Assembly: GCA_963805715.1 (NCBI GenBank)
Contig: CAWDVK010000004.1
Coordinates: 1 to 64,000 of the forward strand
Direction of reading: 5' to 3'
Length of the DNA: 64,000 nt
Source: CAWDVK01 sp963805715
Lineage (GTDB): Bacteria > Actinomycetota > Actinomycetes > Streptosporangiales > Streptosporangiaceae
The notes under the pieces were generated by a model that worked only from the letters and a program-made list of their open reading frames with translations, searched no databases and had not been told where the DNA came from. Below, piece by piece: positions 1-9,359 of the stretch; within the stretch, counting starts at the first letter, position 1; each line of letters opens with the position of its first letter. A program made the position numbers and the translations under genes.

Positions 1-3000
1 ATAGGTACAGGCTATGGGCGTAGTTAGCGGCGCTCGACAGCGTGAACACATGGTCCTCGCCAAGACCCTCCTTGAACCCGTGGAACGTCTCCTCGTCCAG
101 CCGGAGCGCCTCCGCGAGTTGTCCGGCGGACCGCAGCGCGATCGCCAGGTTGTTGGCGTAAGGCAACGTGAACACGTGATCGCTTCCGTGCACCCGTCGA
201 GCTAACGCCAGCGCCTGCTCGGCCAGCCTGCGCGCACCCTCAATGTCGCCAAGCTGCCGCAGCGGGCGGGCCAGTATCGTCATTGCGGCGACCGATCCGG
301 ATGATCGGCGCCGAACCGCCCGCGGAAGTCGGCGAGGACCTCTTCGACCTCCGCACGGGCACGGGCGTACTGCCCGGCGCGCTGGAGCGTCACCCCGTAG
401 CTGAGCCTGGCATTGAGAACATCCTGGTGATCGTGGCCGAGCAGGTCACTGAACTGGGCGAGCACCCGATCGTAAAGGTCAAGCGCTTCCCGGTACTGCC
501 CGCATCCGCGCAGATCACGGGCGACCATGCAGCGAGAAAATAGGGTTTCCTGGTCGGCGGCACCGAGCGTGTTCAGGCGGCGCTGGTAGATGTCCTGGTC
601 AAGGTCCAGAGCGTCCTTGAAGTCTCCGCCCAGCCTCATGTCGACGGCCAGATTATTCTCGCAGCGCAACGTGGCCCGCTTTTCCGGCCCGAGTACCCGC
701 TTGTGGCGCTCCAGGTTTTCCTCATCCAGCTCGCGGGCCGCCTGCAGCTCACCGTCAATGCGTAGGTCAGCCCCGTAGCTGTTGGCCGCTTCTAGCGATC
801 GCTGATCATCCTCGCCGAAGACGCGCCTGGTGCGGTCCAGCGTGTCCTTGTTATAGGCCCGCGCCACGTCGGTCATCCCCAGGGCACGCCAGGAGTTGCC
901 GAGCTGACGGCAGGCCATCAGCGTCAGTGCGTCGTTCGGGTCATACATATCCCACCAGACCAGCATCGTCGACTCGCCGAGCGAACGACTGCTCTCGTAG
1001 TCACCGCGCACGTAGAGATATCGGATCTGGTCGACGATCACCTGGCGGACGTTGTCTCCCTTGCCCTCGATCATTCCGACGCTGCGCACTATGTGCAGAT
1101 TGATCTCCGCGAGTCGCGGCCAGTTCTCGCGGTTGTCGGGGTCGCTCGGGTTGGCGGCCGCGAGCAGTTGGTGGACCAGAGCCCGCTGGTGCTCCTGCTC
1201 CTGAGGCGGAATCCGGTCTCTCAATACAAGTTGCACGAGAGGGTGGACCTGGAGGCTCTCGTCGACCGAGTCGGCGCTGGCGAGGGCATAGCGGCCAATG
1301 TCCCTGATCCCCGTGTGCAGCAGGAACGTGTCCTGCATCGCGGCGGCGAGCTCTGTCGGCAGGTCGGCCACGTGCTGTCCGGCCGCGAGGACGTGAATGG
1401 AAATCGGCTCCGGCCCGAAGAAGGCGCTGAGCTGCAGGAGCTGCGCCGCCGCCGGAGAGACAGTCATCAGCTGCTCGAAACCCACGCGCCAGGTGACGGC
1501 GACCGAATTCGGATAGTCGGGCGGCAGGTTCTCCGCAAGCAATCGCTCATGCGCCTTCTCAAACAGCTCCAGGTAAGTGTCCACGGACATGCCGGTCTCG
1601 CCTTGCCAGGCTGCGGCTTGTTCGATCGCCAGTGGCAGATCGCCGAGCCGGTCGGCGAGCCGGGCCGCGGCATCCATGCTGATCTTGGGTTCTCTGAGCC
1701 TGATGAGGTCGATGCTCTCCTGGCGGCTGAACACGTCCACATGAATCGTCTTCGCCGCTGATCGCCACTTTCTGTTCCTTGACGTGACAAGCACGTGGCC
1801 GCACATCTCTGGCAGGTACTGCTGCAGCTCGTCCGGATCGTCGGCGTTGTCATAGACCAGCAGCCAGCGCCTATATGGCCGTCCCTGCCGTAAGGCATCA
1901 AGGACGGCGCGCACCGTTGTCCCCGTGTCTCCTGCCGGTGTGATTCCAAGCTCATGCGCGAGGTCGACGAGAGATGCGCGGACCAGGGAGAGCCTTCGGC
2001 CTTGATCCACCACACAAGCTCGTAGTCCGCAGCGAAACGATGCGCGAATTCAATAGCCAGCTGTGTCTTGCCCACGCCACCCAGACCGTGCAGGGCCTCT
2101 GGTAGGAGCGCGGTCAGGTTACGGCTCAGGTCGCCGCGCAGTTCGTCGAGCAGTTCGTTACGCCCGGTGAAGTTTGGATTGCGCCGCGGCACGCCATGGA
2201 AGACCCTGGGTTGCTCTTCCTGCTCATGTCCGGTGCGCGGGCCAGGGCTGGGATACGTCACGTCGCCTCCTAGAATGTGCGATGGGCTGCCAACCTGGCT
2301 GACCCGCGGTCCGCGGCCGCCATTCTCAGAATTGCCCAGTTCCGCCTTACTTTCCAGCGCATTTGGCGGCGCCGACGCGGGCACCGGTACCGGTGCTGGC
2401 ACCGCGGACTCGCTAGCACCGCTCGGTCGCGGCAGTCCTTGATGGTCCTCATTTAGCTGGACCTCAAGCTTCGCTGCGACATCGGCGTAGCGTCCGCCCA
2501 GCGCACGGAGCGCGGTGTACGCGACTCGGGCGAACGGCGGGCCTAGATCGGCGATCTTGTCGGCGTCGGCAAGCAGTGCAGGAAAATCCGTAGGCGAGCC
2601 AAGCCGAGCGCTCACGAAACGCGACGTCTCTCGCAGCACTCGCATCGTGTCCGCCCTGGACAGCCCAGCGATCAGCAAGTCGCGGACGCCGTCATAGAAG
2701 TCGTAGCCAGACGAGTGCTGGCGGGCCGCATCTGAGTCGGCCCGGCGCAGCAAGCCACCAAGAAAGATCTCGGCCAGGTGCGCCGGGCGTGACTTCGGCA
2801 GCATCGCGACCTGGACGAGGCGCATTACGGGGAGGCTGAGCGGCGCGGCAGCCAGGTATCCGGCCAGTTCGTAAGCGGTCGGCGAGGAGGCGGCCCGGAA
2901 GCTCAGCAGCCGATCAAATGCGGACGGCTCATCAGGTGCGCTCGCTGATTCACGATTATCAGCCGCAACGAAAGCATCCGGACCGGTCATCGCGCGAGTG

Positions 3001-4070
3001 AAGAGAGCGACTCCGGGAGCAGAGCCTGACTGCGCCAGCAGCGAAGCCCACGGCGCGAGCCAGCGAGCCTCAGGCTCAAGCTCAAGAACGGGAATGGCCG
3101 TGCCGGTCGCCATCGCGTCAGCGGGATCCCGTGCGACCGCTGTGACGCGGCGACCGGCGAGTCCGGTCTCAGCAGCGTGGAATTCGACCGGAGTGAACGG
3201 CGGGCGGCAGCGCGCCCAGAGCCACTGCGGGAGCGGTTGCAAGACCGCCACGAGCGCGGTGCCGCTGAGTTCCTCAAGCAGGCGGGCCAAGGACCCGAAC
3301 GTCCAGGCTGCTCCAACACAGTCGCTGATCAGCAGGATTAACTGCCTGCCTCCCGGCTGGAGCAGCTGACGGTGCTGAACCTGCTGGCCGGACTCGCCGC
3401 GTAGCTGCGGGAATCTTCCCTTCGTCAGATCCCCGTCGAATCGCCACGTTCGCAGGTCACGAAAGGCTCCCAGGCGTTCGAGCAGCACCCGGAGTTCGCT
3501 GATGGTCTGTTGCCAGACCACCATCGACTCACTGTCATCGACTATTAACGTCAGGTTGAGCCATCGCTGCATACCAGGCCGCAGCTGGGGATACCACAAC
3601 CCGGAGTCTGCGATGGCCGCCGCGGTCGCTACCTCGTCAACGGTCGGATTAACCGGTGATTCGTATCTGCGCCTGAATGGACGCAGCGCGCGGTTGATCT
3701 CACGGATGCCCGGCAGCGCCGACACGGCGGGCATACCCGCGGTGGTCACCGTGGCCTTGCTGGTCGCCGCGACTTTGGCCGCGGGCTGATATGCCAGGGC
3801 AGCAGGGCCGCTCAGCTCTTCTCGAACCTGACCGGTGAACATGTGACAAGCGCTCGTAGCATCGGCGTCCGGCACCGGCCATTCGGGCTCCGTCGGCGGT
3901 CCGTGCGAGGCGGAGCCCTGGAGGCCGAGAGGCCCGGCGGGACCGACGGGGCCGACGCAGGCCAGCCGCCCAGGAGGGAGGTGTCGAGCGAGCCAGATCG
4001 CGTCGCAAACTTCCTCGGCTGTCACCGGGAACGGCAGGTCGCCGAGTACGCCAAGTAGCCGGTCGATCAT
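1..4070 (-). pseudogene. vWA - NB-ARC - TPR protein of a VMAP-type system, two frameshifts, runs off the left edge
   Basis: Last gene of a three-gene minus-strand set. Residues 1-540 are a SAV_2336-type von Willebrand A-like region with an intact MIDAS (DDSES, residues 178-182). A Pro/Ala linker follows, then an NB-ARC NTPase beginning with P-loop GLGGVGKTQ (662-670). The frame is lost after WWIKAE (about 1990-1997) and resumes one frame over with RLSLVRASLVDLA. It is lost again after GADHPD (about 288-296) and resumes with VAAMTILARPLRQLG. Both breaks are repaired by adding one base. Beyond them, TPR repeats with the HPDT/HVFTL-type spacing continue to base 1. The start ATG overlaps the upstream stop as ATGA, so the genes are translationally coupled. 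Databases often label this architecture FxSxx-COOH system TPR protein; no FxsA/B/C gene is visible. Decay and sequencing error cannot be separated. Confidence 0.85.
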
Positions 4071-5170
4071 CGCACGCCCGCCGCGCCCAGCGGGCTCAGC
4101 AGCGCTTGCTCAAGCCGCTCGAAACTAGTCTCAGGTACCTGCGCTCCCGACGTGGCGAAGTAGATCGCGTTCAGCAACTGGTCGGTGGCGATGTCGCCGC
4201 GTTCACGGCCATCAAGAAACCTGCCGATGATCGGTCCTGCCTGTTCTGCCGCCTCTGCGCCAAGCTGTGCGGCCACGATCGCCGCGAGCTTCTCGCGCCC
4301 TGGAGGCTGGATGGTAAGCCGCATGCACCGCCGCTGGAACGCCGCAGGGAACTCGCGCTCCGCGTTGCTGGTGATGACGACAATGGGAAACGCGTTGCAG
4401 GTGACCCGGCCACGGTCGATTGGCACGCGGAATCGTCCGTCGGCCGTGCGGGAGTCTACGTCTGCGGTGAAGACCCACGCTGGCGACTGGCTGTCCGGCA
4501 GCCTGGCCAATTCGCCTATGTCAAAGCGACCGTCCTCGAAAACGTGCAGCAGGTCGTTGGGCAGATCTATGTCGCTCTTGTCTAGCTCGTCAATGAGCAG
4601 GACCCGCGGTCGCGCTTGCGGCAGCAGCGCGGTGCCGAGCGGTCCGAGCCTGACGAAATGGCCGACGTCCTGCACCGCCCCGGGCGTTCCGGGATCCGGC
4701 ATGAACTGCTGGAGGTTCGCGTCTTGCAAGCGTCCGAGAGCGTCGTACTGGTAGAGGCCATCGCCGAGTGTCGACCGGCTGGTGATCGGCCAGGACAGGA
4801 CAGGCCCAAGCTTCAGCTCATAGGCGATGCTGTAGGCTAGCGTCGACTTTCCCGTGCCCGGCTTTCCTGTGACAAGCAGCGGGCGCCGCAGATACAGCGC
4901 GGCGTTGACCATCCGGACGACATTCTCATCCGCCCGGTACGCGCTGGCCTGCCCGGCGCTTCCCAGCCGCCGCTCGGCCGCGTCGTCAGTGCCGAACTCT
5001 GGCGTAATTAGCGGTCCGCCGCTGTACGCGCGCCATGGCGGCGGCGGCGGCAATCTGTCAAGGCCATCGTGCGTTGTGCCATCGCCGAGGTAGATCCGCC
5101 AGTCGCTGCCCTCGGCCCCAGGAACCTCGTCGGTCTCGCGACCCAGGGGGCCTATGTCGTCACCGTCCAC
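4067..5170 (-). CDS. MoxR-like AAA+ ATPase of the VMAP system
   Basis: 367 residues. Walker A is GKPGTGKS (102-109), Walker B is VLLIDELDKSD (190-200), and a sensor-1 ITSNAEREFP followed by a sensor-2 type arginine stretch FQRRCMRL marks a MoxR-class AAA+ ATPase. Members of this class remodel or gate partner proteins containing vWA domains. The neighbours fit: the downstream gene encodes the vWA-like partner, starting inside this gene's stop (ATGA), and the upstream protease-like gene ends 9 bp before this start. MoxR, vWA and VMAP together form the ternary core of a known class of NTP-dependent conflict systems in multicellular bacteria. The family and partnership are established knowledge; a defence role here is inference. 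Confidence 0.9.
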   Translation of the reverse strand: MDGDDIGPLGRETDEVPGAEGSDWRIYLGDGTTHDGLDRLPPPPPWRAYSGGPLITPEFGTDDAAERRLGSAGQASAYRADENVVRMVNAALYLRRPLLVTGKPGTGKSTLAYSIAYELKLGPVLSWPITSRSTLGDGLYQYDALGRLQDANLQQFMPDPGTPGAVQDVGHFVRLGPLGTALLPQARPRVLLIDELDKSDIDLPNDLLHVFEDGRFDIGELARLPDSQSPAWVFTADVDSRTADGRFRVPIDRGRVTCNAFPIVVITSNAEREFPAAFQRRCMRLTIQPPGREKLAAIVAAQLGAEAAEQAGPIIGRFLDGRERGDIATDQLLNAIYFATSGAQVPETSFERLEQALLSPLGAAGVR

Positions 5171-5179
5171 CCAATCTCC

Positions 5180-7441
5180 TCATCGTGGGGCCCGAATCAC
5201 CGTCTCTGGTTCCGGGACGCGGTCTGCTGGGTCGAACAGGAGCGTTAGATGACGCGCCAGATCGTCGTCTCGCTCCTGACAGTCTGCTAGGTCTGATCGC
5301 GATCCGCGCTTCTCGCCGACAGCGGCCCTGCGCTCGGCGACCAATCGCGGAAGATCAAGCAGCCCGCGACCGGACACAAGCCTTTTCAACTCGGCTGTGA
5401 TGGCGTTCGGCTCACCCTCACGGCACCACACCATGATCGGCAAGCCCGCTTGCAGCCCTACGGATATCTCATCTCTCGATAGGCCGTGCGGCGGCCCTGG
5501 CGAATAACCGAGGGCGAGGCAGACAGGCTGCCCCGCACCGGCGAGACCATCAAACAGTACCTTTGCCCCGACTTTGCCCTCTTCCGGAACCCAGGCGATG
5601 GCCGACGGGTAATCGCGACCGCAGTTGGCAGCGGCCCATTTCCATTTGCGCTCCCAGCGCGGCCAGATCTCGGCTTCCCTCATACGATCACGGCTCCTGA
5701 CGACAACGGGGTAGACCTCTCCCAGTTTCTTGTCGGGGTTATCTCGCCCGGCTGGCCACTGATCGACCGCGGCGTACCAGAGCAGATCACGGGGAAGTAT
5801 GAATTCGACCGTCAGGACCGTTCCTCCCGTCGACAACTGTTTCGCCGCCACCAGCAAGTCCTCCATCAGCGAGCGGACCTGCTCCAAGCTCTGTGGTGGG
5901 TCCGCACGACGCAGCGTGGTGCCGAAGCGGGCGCCGCGCTGCAGCCACGCCGTCAGCAGGAAGCGGTCCTCTTTTAGAGGATCCTTCGCCTGCTGATCGC
6001 CATCCAGTTGGATGACCAGGTACGCCGGATCCGACGGGGATGGACCCGCCGGCATGTACCCGAGCTCGTACGGAAGGAACAGATGCGCGGGGATATCGTG
6101 GCGCGCCCGGTAGCGTGCGACCCACTGGCGGATCTGTACGGCCTTGGTAGGCGACACCGCACCAGCCAGCGACTCGGCGAAGACCAGTAGCGGCGGCACG
6201 CCTCCAAGCGGATGGCTCAGGGCATCGAGTACATTGGCGATCGCGATCACATCGTCCATGTAGGGCGGCAAGGGTTTGCCAAGCGGACCGACCGCCTGGA
6301 CATAAGCCTCGGCCGCCTGGGCGAAGGTGGCGTCGCGGATCAACTCGTAGAGCGCCGAGCGGTCCGTAGGATTCAGCAGCGGCTCGGGAACGTTGCGTCG
6401 CACCAGCTGGTCAAGTTCTCGCAGCTGCGGCGGTATGGCTACGCCGTACCAGCGGCGCAACTCCTCGAGCAGTTCATGCATCGCGCCAGGCTGAGCGAGA
6501 CACGCGAGCACCAGGCTGGTGGCACCCTCGGTGCCGCCAAGCCACGGCGGTACGGTGAAGAACGGACCGATGCGGGCCGCGACCCTGGCGGCAAGGTCAT
6601 CCATCCAGATCGGCGTTCCCGCCTCGGCCAGGGCCGATAGCGCGGCGATCATCGCCCGCTGGTCGGGACTGAGGTCAGCCTGGCGGCCATGGCGGGCAAC
6701 ACCCGCGGAGTCCGCGTGAGGCGCAGGAGGTTGTGCGATGGCGGTCATCGCGTCAGCCTGATCGGCCCGAGTAGCGGGCGTGGCGCGCGCGCGTCCCGGC
6801 CCCGGCGGCAAGATAGACCTATAGTCCGGCAGGTAGTCAAGCACGATCTCAAGTGGCATCATCCACGCCAACCTGACCTCGGGCCCGGCCTTGACGACCC
6901 TGGTCACGCATCCGATTACCTCGCCGGTGCGTCGGTCGGCCACGCCCGCGCCGGCGAAGCCTGGCTCGATCGGATACCCAGTCTGGCCATAGAGCTGTAC
7001 CAGCTCGTTATTCTCCCCTGCCGGACCGATCAGGCGCGCCTCAGCCCAGACGCCATCTGGCACGGCCTCCGGATGCCCGAACACGCTGACGAGCCCGCCA
7101 TACTCCTGGCCGCAGCGTCGGAACAGCGGTGGCCGCGCCTCAGCGGGCGGACGGCCCTCTATGTTCAGTACCGCGATGTCCCTGCGGCCATTGAGGCGCG
7201 GAAGCCAGCCGAATGGGTCGACCCGTGCGCGCGGCGGCTCGCCGGTCAGCTGGCAGCCAGGGAAGTCCACTCGGACCGCTCCGGCTGGCGCCTGTGTGCC
7301 TACGTCCACGCCCAGGGCGTCCGCCACCACGTGCGCGCAGGTCAATACCTGCCCGGTGCCCAAAAGCACGCCCGCGCCGCGCGCCACCCGCGCATCGCCA
7401 TCCATGATGCGGACGCGCCATGAGTACGACCCATTAGTCAC
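5180..7441 (-). CDS. VMAP protein: trypsin-like N-terminal domain with lost catalytic serine, helical middle, VMAP-C end
   Basis: 753 residues. The N-terminus is a chymotrypsin-fold domain: GxGxLLGTGQVLTCAHVV gives the catalytic His37 and RRDIAVLNIEG gives Asp88. The usual GFSGA serine site reads GFAGAGV, so position 163 is Ala (codon GCC, 6953-6955). A proline-rich linker follows, then a helical region (about 255-430) like effector-associated middle domains. The C-terminal third (about 470-750) is rich in Trp/Arg (LPRDLLWYAAVDQW, RDRMREAEIWPRWERKWKWA) and resembles the VMAP-C domain. First gene of the set; transcription presumably starts upstream of 7441. As a pseudo-protease it may sense or bind rather than cut. 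Domain names are from memory of the family, not from a search. Confidence 0.8.
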   Translation of the reverse strand: MTNGSYSWRVRIMDGDARVARGAGVLLGTGQVLTCAHVVADALGVDVGTQAPAGAVRVDFPGCQLTGEPPRARVDPFGWLPRLNGRRDIAVLNIEGRPPAEARPPLFRRCGQEYGGLVSVFGHPEAVPDGVWAEARLIGPAGENNELVQLYGQTGYPIEPGFAGAGVADRRTGEVIGCVTRVVKAGPEVRLAWMMPLEIVLDYLPDYRSILPPGPGRARATPATRADQADAMTAIAQPPAPHADSAGVARHGRQADLSPDQRAMIAALSALAEAGTPIWMDDLAARVAARIGPFFTVPPWLGGTEGATSLVLACLAQPGAMHELLEELRRWYGVAIPPQLRELDQLVRRNVPEPLLNPTDRSALYELIRDATFAQAAEAYVQAVGPLGKPLPPYMDDVIAIANVLDALSHPLGGVPPLLVFAESLAGAVSPTKAVQIRQWVARYRARHDIPAHLFLPYELGYMPAGPSPSDPAYLVIQLDGDQQAKDPLKEDRFLLTAWLQRGARFGTTLRRADPPQSLEQVRSLMEDLLVAAKQLSTGGTVLTVEFILPRDLLWYAAVDQWPAGRDNPDKKLGEVYPVVVRSRDRMREAEIWPRWERKWKWAAANCGRDYPSAIAWVPEEGKVGAKVLFDGLAGAGQPVCLALGYSPGPPHGLSRDEISVGLQAGLPIMVWCREGEPNAITAELKRLVSGRGLLDLPRLVAERRAAVGEKRGSRSDLADCQERDDDLARHLTLLFDPADRVPEPETVIRAPR

Positions 7442-7632
7442 TCGCGATCACTCCGCTGGTGGCGTTCCGATCAGGCTCATCAGCAGCTGAACGGTAGGTC
7501 GGCCAGGACTGGACGTTGCCACCTGCGCCCTGCCAAGGTCATGCCGAACTCGATCTCAAATAAGGTCAGCAAGCACAGGCCCGTCCGGGTAACAGCGGGA
7601 TCACCGAATCCCTCCCCCCTCAATGCGTCCGT

Positions 7633-7650
7633 TCACCCTACCTAGGGTGA
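7633..7650. promoter_or_regulatory. Perfect palindrome upstream of the VMAP operon
   Basis: TCACCCTA-CC-TAGGGTGA: two 8-bp arms with a 2-bp spacer, about 190 bp upstream of the protease-like gene start. It sits in the 245-bp gap between the operon and the IS66-family element and could be an operator for the operon. The gap otherwise shows no gene. Function is inference. Confidence 0.35.
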
Positions 7651-7686
7651 TTGTGTCACGCAAAGCCATACGACGGCGACAGATAG

Positions 7687-9359
7687 AAGCCCGGGCGTAG
7701 CTATTCACGTGGGTTAATCGCTTGCCGGTGAGCGAGTGCGACCGGCGGCTGGGCTGGGCGTGGTAGCTGGCGACACGCCGGGGCGGGTTGTTGATCAGCT
7801 GGCCGGAATGGTGATCATTGCCAGTTGTGTCCGATGCCGCCCTGCCCTCCGCTGAGGAGCTGTCCGCCCTGCCGGCCGCTGAGCTGGCGGTGCGGCTGGC
7901 TGAGGCGTACCGGCTGATCGGTGAGCTGACCGCGCAGATCGAGCGGCTTGCGGCCCGGGTGGAGCAGCTGGAGCGGCAGGCCCGCAAGGACTCATCCACC
8001 TCGTCGCGTCCCCCTTCCTCCGATAGCCCGTACAAGAAGAAAGGCAGCGACCGGTCGCTGCGCGAGCGCGGGAAACGGCGGCCGGGAAAGCAGCCGGGCG
8101 AGCCCGGGATGACGATGCGCCTGGTGGATGACCCGGATGAGACCATCCAGTGCCCGCCGGCGGTGTGCCGGGGGTGCGGCGCGGGCCTGGCCGGGGCGCC
8201 GGTCACGGCACGGCGCCGTCACCAGGTCACTGACATCGAGCCGGCGCCGGGGCCGAAGGTCACCGAGTACGTGGCGCAGGCGAGGGAGTGCGCGGGCTGC
8301 GGGACCCTCACCGAGGGCGAGTTGCCCGCGCACGTGCGGGCCCGGGCCAGCTACGGGCCGGAGACCTGCGCGCAGGCCGCCAGCCTGGTCAGCGGCCACC
8401 ACATCCCCATCTGCCGGGCAACGCTGCTGCTGTGCCAGCTCGCCGGAATCGCGGTCTCCACGGGCTGGATGGCCGGGATCCGCGGGAAGGCCGCTGGGCT
8501 GGTGGAGGCCAGCGGGTTCACCGGCCGGGTCCGGGAGCTGCTGAAGGCCGCCCCGGCGGTGCACGCTGACGAGACCCCCGCGCGGGCCGCGGGCGGGACC
8601 CGGTACGTGCACCTGGCCTGCACTCGGTACCTGACCTGCCTGCACACCGGTAACCGGTCAGCGGAGGCGATCGACGCCGGCGGCGTGCTGCCTGGCTACG
8701 AGGGCGTGATCGTCCGCGACGGCTACGCCGGGTACGGGCACCTGACCAGCGCCCTGCACGCCTGGTGCGCGGTCCATCTGCTGCGTGACCTGAAAGGACT
8801 GTACGACTTCGAGCCAGCCCGGCAGGACTGGGCTGCCCAGCTGGCGAGCCTGCTGATCGAGGCCCGCGACGCCGCCGCAGCCGCCCGCCAGGCCGGGCAG
8901 TCCGCCCTGGACACAGCCATCCTGGACGACCTGGTCAGCCGCTACCGGGCACTGGCCACCGCGGGCCTGGCCGCCAGTCTCTACCGGCGCACCGCCGCCG
9001 CGAAGGACGCCCGCCGCCTCGCCCGCCGGTTCCTCCGCTTCGAGGACATGATCCTGCGGTTCGCCACCCGCCCCGACCTGGACATCTTCTCCAATAACGA
9101 AGCCGAGCGGACGATCCGGCCCGCCAAGGTCCAGCAGCGCAGCTCCGGAGGCTGCTGGCGGACACTCACCGGACTCACCGAGTTCGCGTTAGTCCAGTCC
9201 TACCTGTCCACCGCCGCTAAATGGGGCATCAGCAAACTCGACGCCCTCCGCGATCTGTTCAACGGCCGCGCCTGGCTGCCGCCCGGCCTCGAACCAACCT
9301 GACCGCAGGCCAGATCACCTCATACCGCTGACGCTTGGTGAATAGCTACGCCCGGGCTT
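7687..9359. mobile_element. IS66-family insertion sequence 1
   Basis: A perfect 22-bp inverted repeat bounds the element: 7687-7708 and 9338-9359, with left arm beginning AAGCCCGGGCGTAGC. It encloses one transposase gene. Outside the repeat the homology resumes (CGACGGC on the left, its complement on the right) after a 9-bp extra piece on the left only, so the true ends may lie slightly further out. No 8-bp target duplication is visible, which suggests recombination after insertion. It lies directly upstream of the VMAP operon. Confidence 0.8.
7818..9302 (+). CDS. IS66-family transposase (TnpC)
   Basis: 494 residues with full IS66 architecture. There is an N-terminal coiled coil (LSALPAAELAVRLAEAY... 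LEQLERQA), a Ser/Pro-rich stretch SSTSSRPPSSDSP, then a zinc-finger region (CPPAVCRGCGAGL, CAGCGTL). The DDE core has HADETPAR, VRDGYAGYGHL and NNEAERTIRPAKVQQ supplying the three acidic residues. The start used is TTG; a GTG three codons later is an alternative. No frameshift or stop is present, so the protein looks complete. No small tnpA/tnpB genes accompany it, as in many single-gene IS66 elements. Confidence 0.92.
   Translation: MPVVSDAALPSAEELSALPAAELAVRLAEAYRLIGELTAQIERLAARVEQLERQARKDSSTSSRPPSSDSPYKKKGSDRSLRERGKRRPGKQPGEPGMTMRLVDDPDETIQCPPAVCRGCGAGLAGAPVTARRRHQVTDIEPAPGPKVTEYVAQARECAGCGTLTEGELPAHVRARASYGPETCAQAASLVSGHHIPICRATLLLCQLAGIAVSTGWMAGIRGKAAGLVEASGFTGRVRELLKAAPAVHADETPARAAGGTRYVHLACTRYLTCLHTGNRSAEAIDAGGVLPGYEGVIVRDGYAGYGHLTSALHAWCAVHLLRDLKGLYDFEPARQDWAAQLASLLIEARDAAAAARQAGQSALDTAILDDLVSRYRALATAGLAASLYRRTAAAKDARRLARRFLRFEDMILRFATRPDLDIFSNNEAERTIRPAKVQQRSSGGCWRTLTGLTEFALVQSYLSTAAKWGISKLDALRDLFNGRAWLPPGLEPT

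Noticed and set aside
1985..2013. Programmed frameshift in the NB-ARC gene
   Set aside because: No slippery heptamer or following pseudoknot is apparent; a mutation or sequencing indel is simpler.
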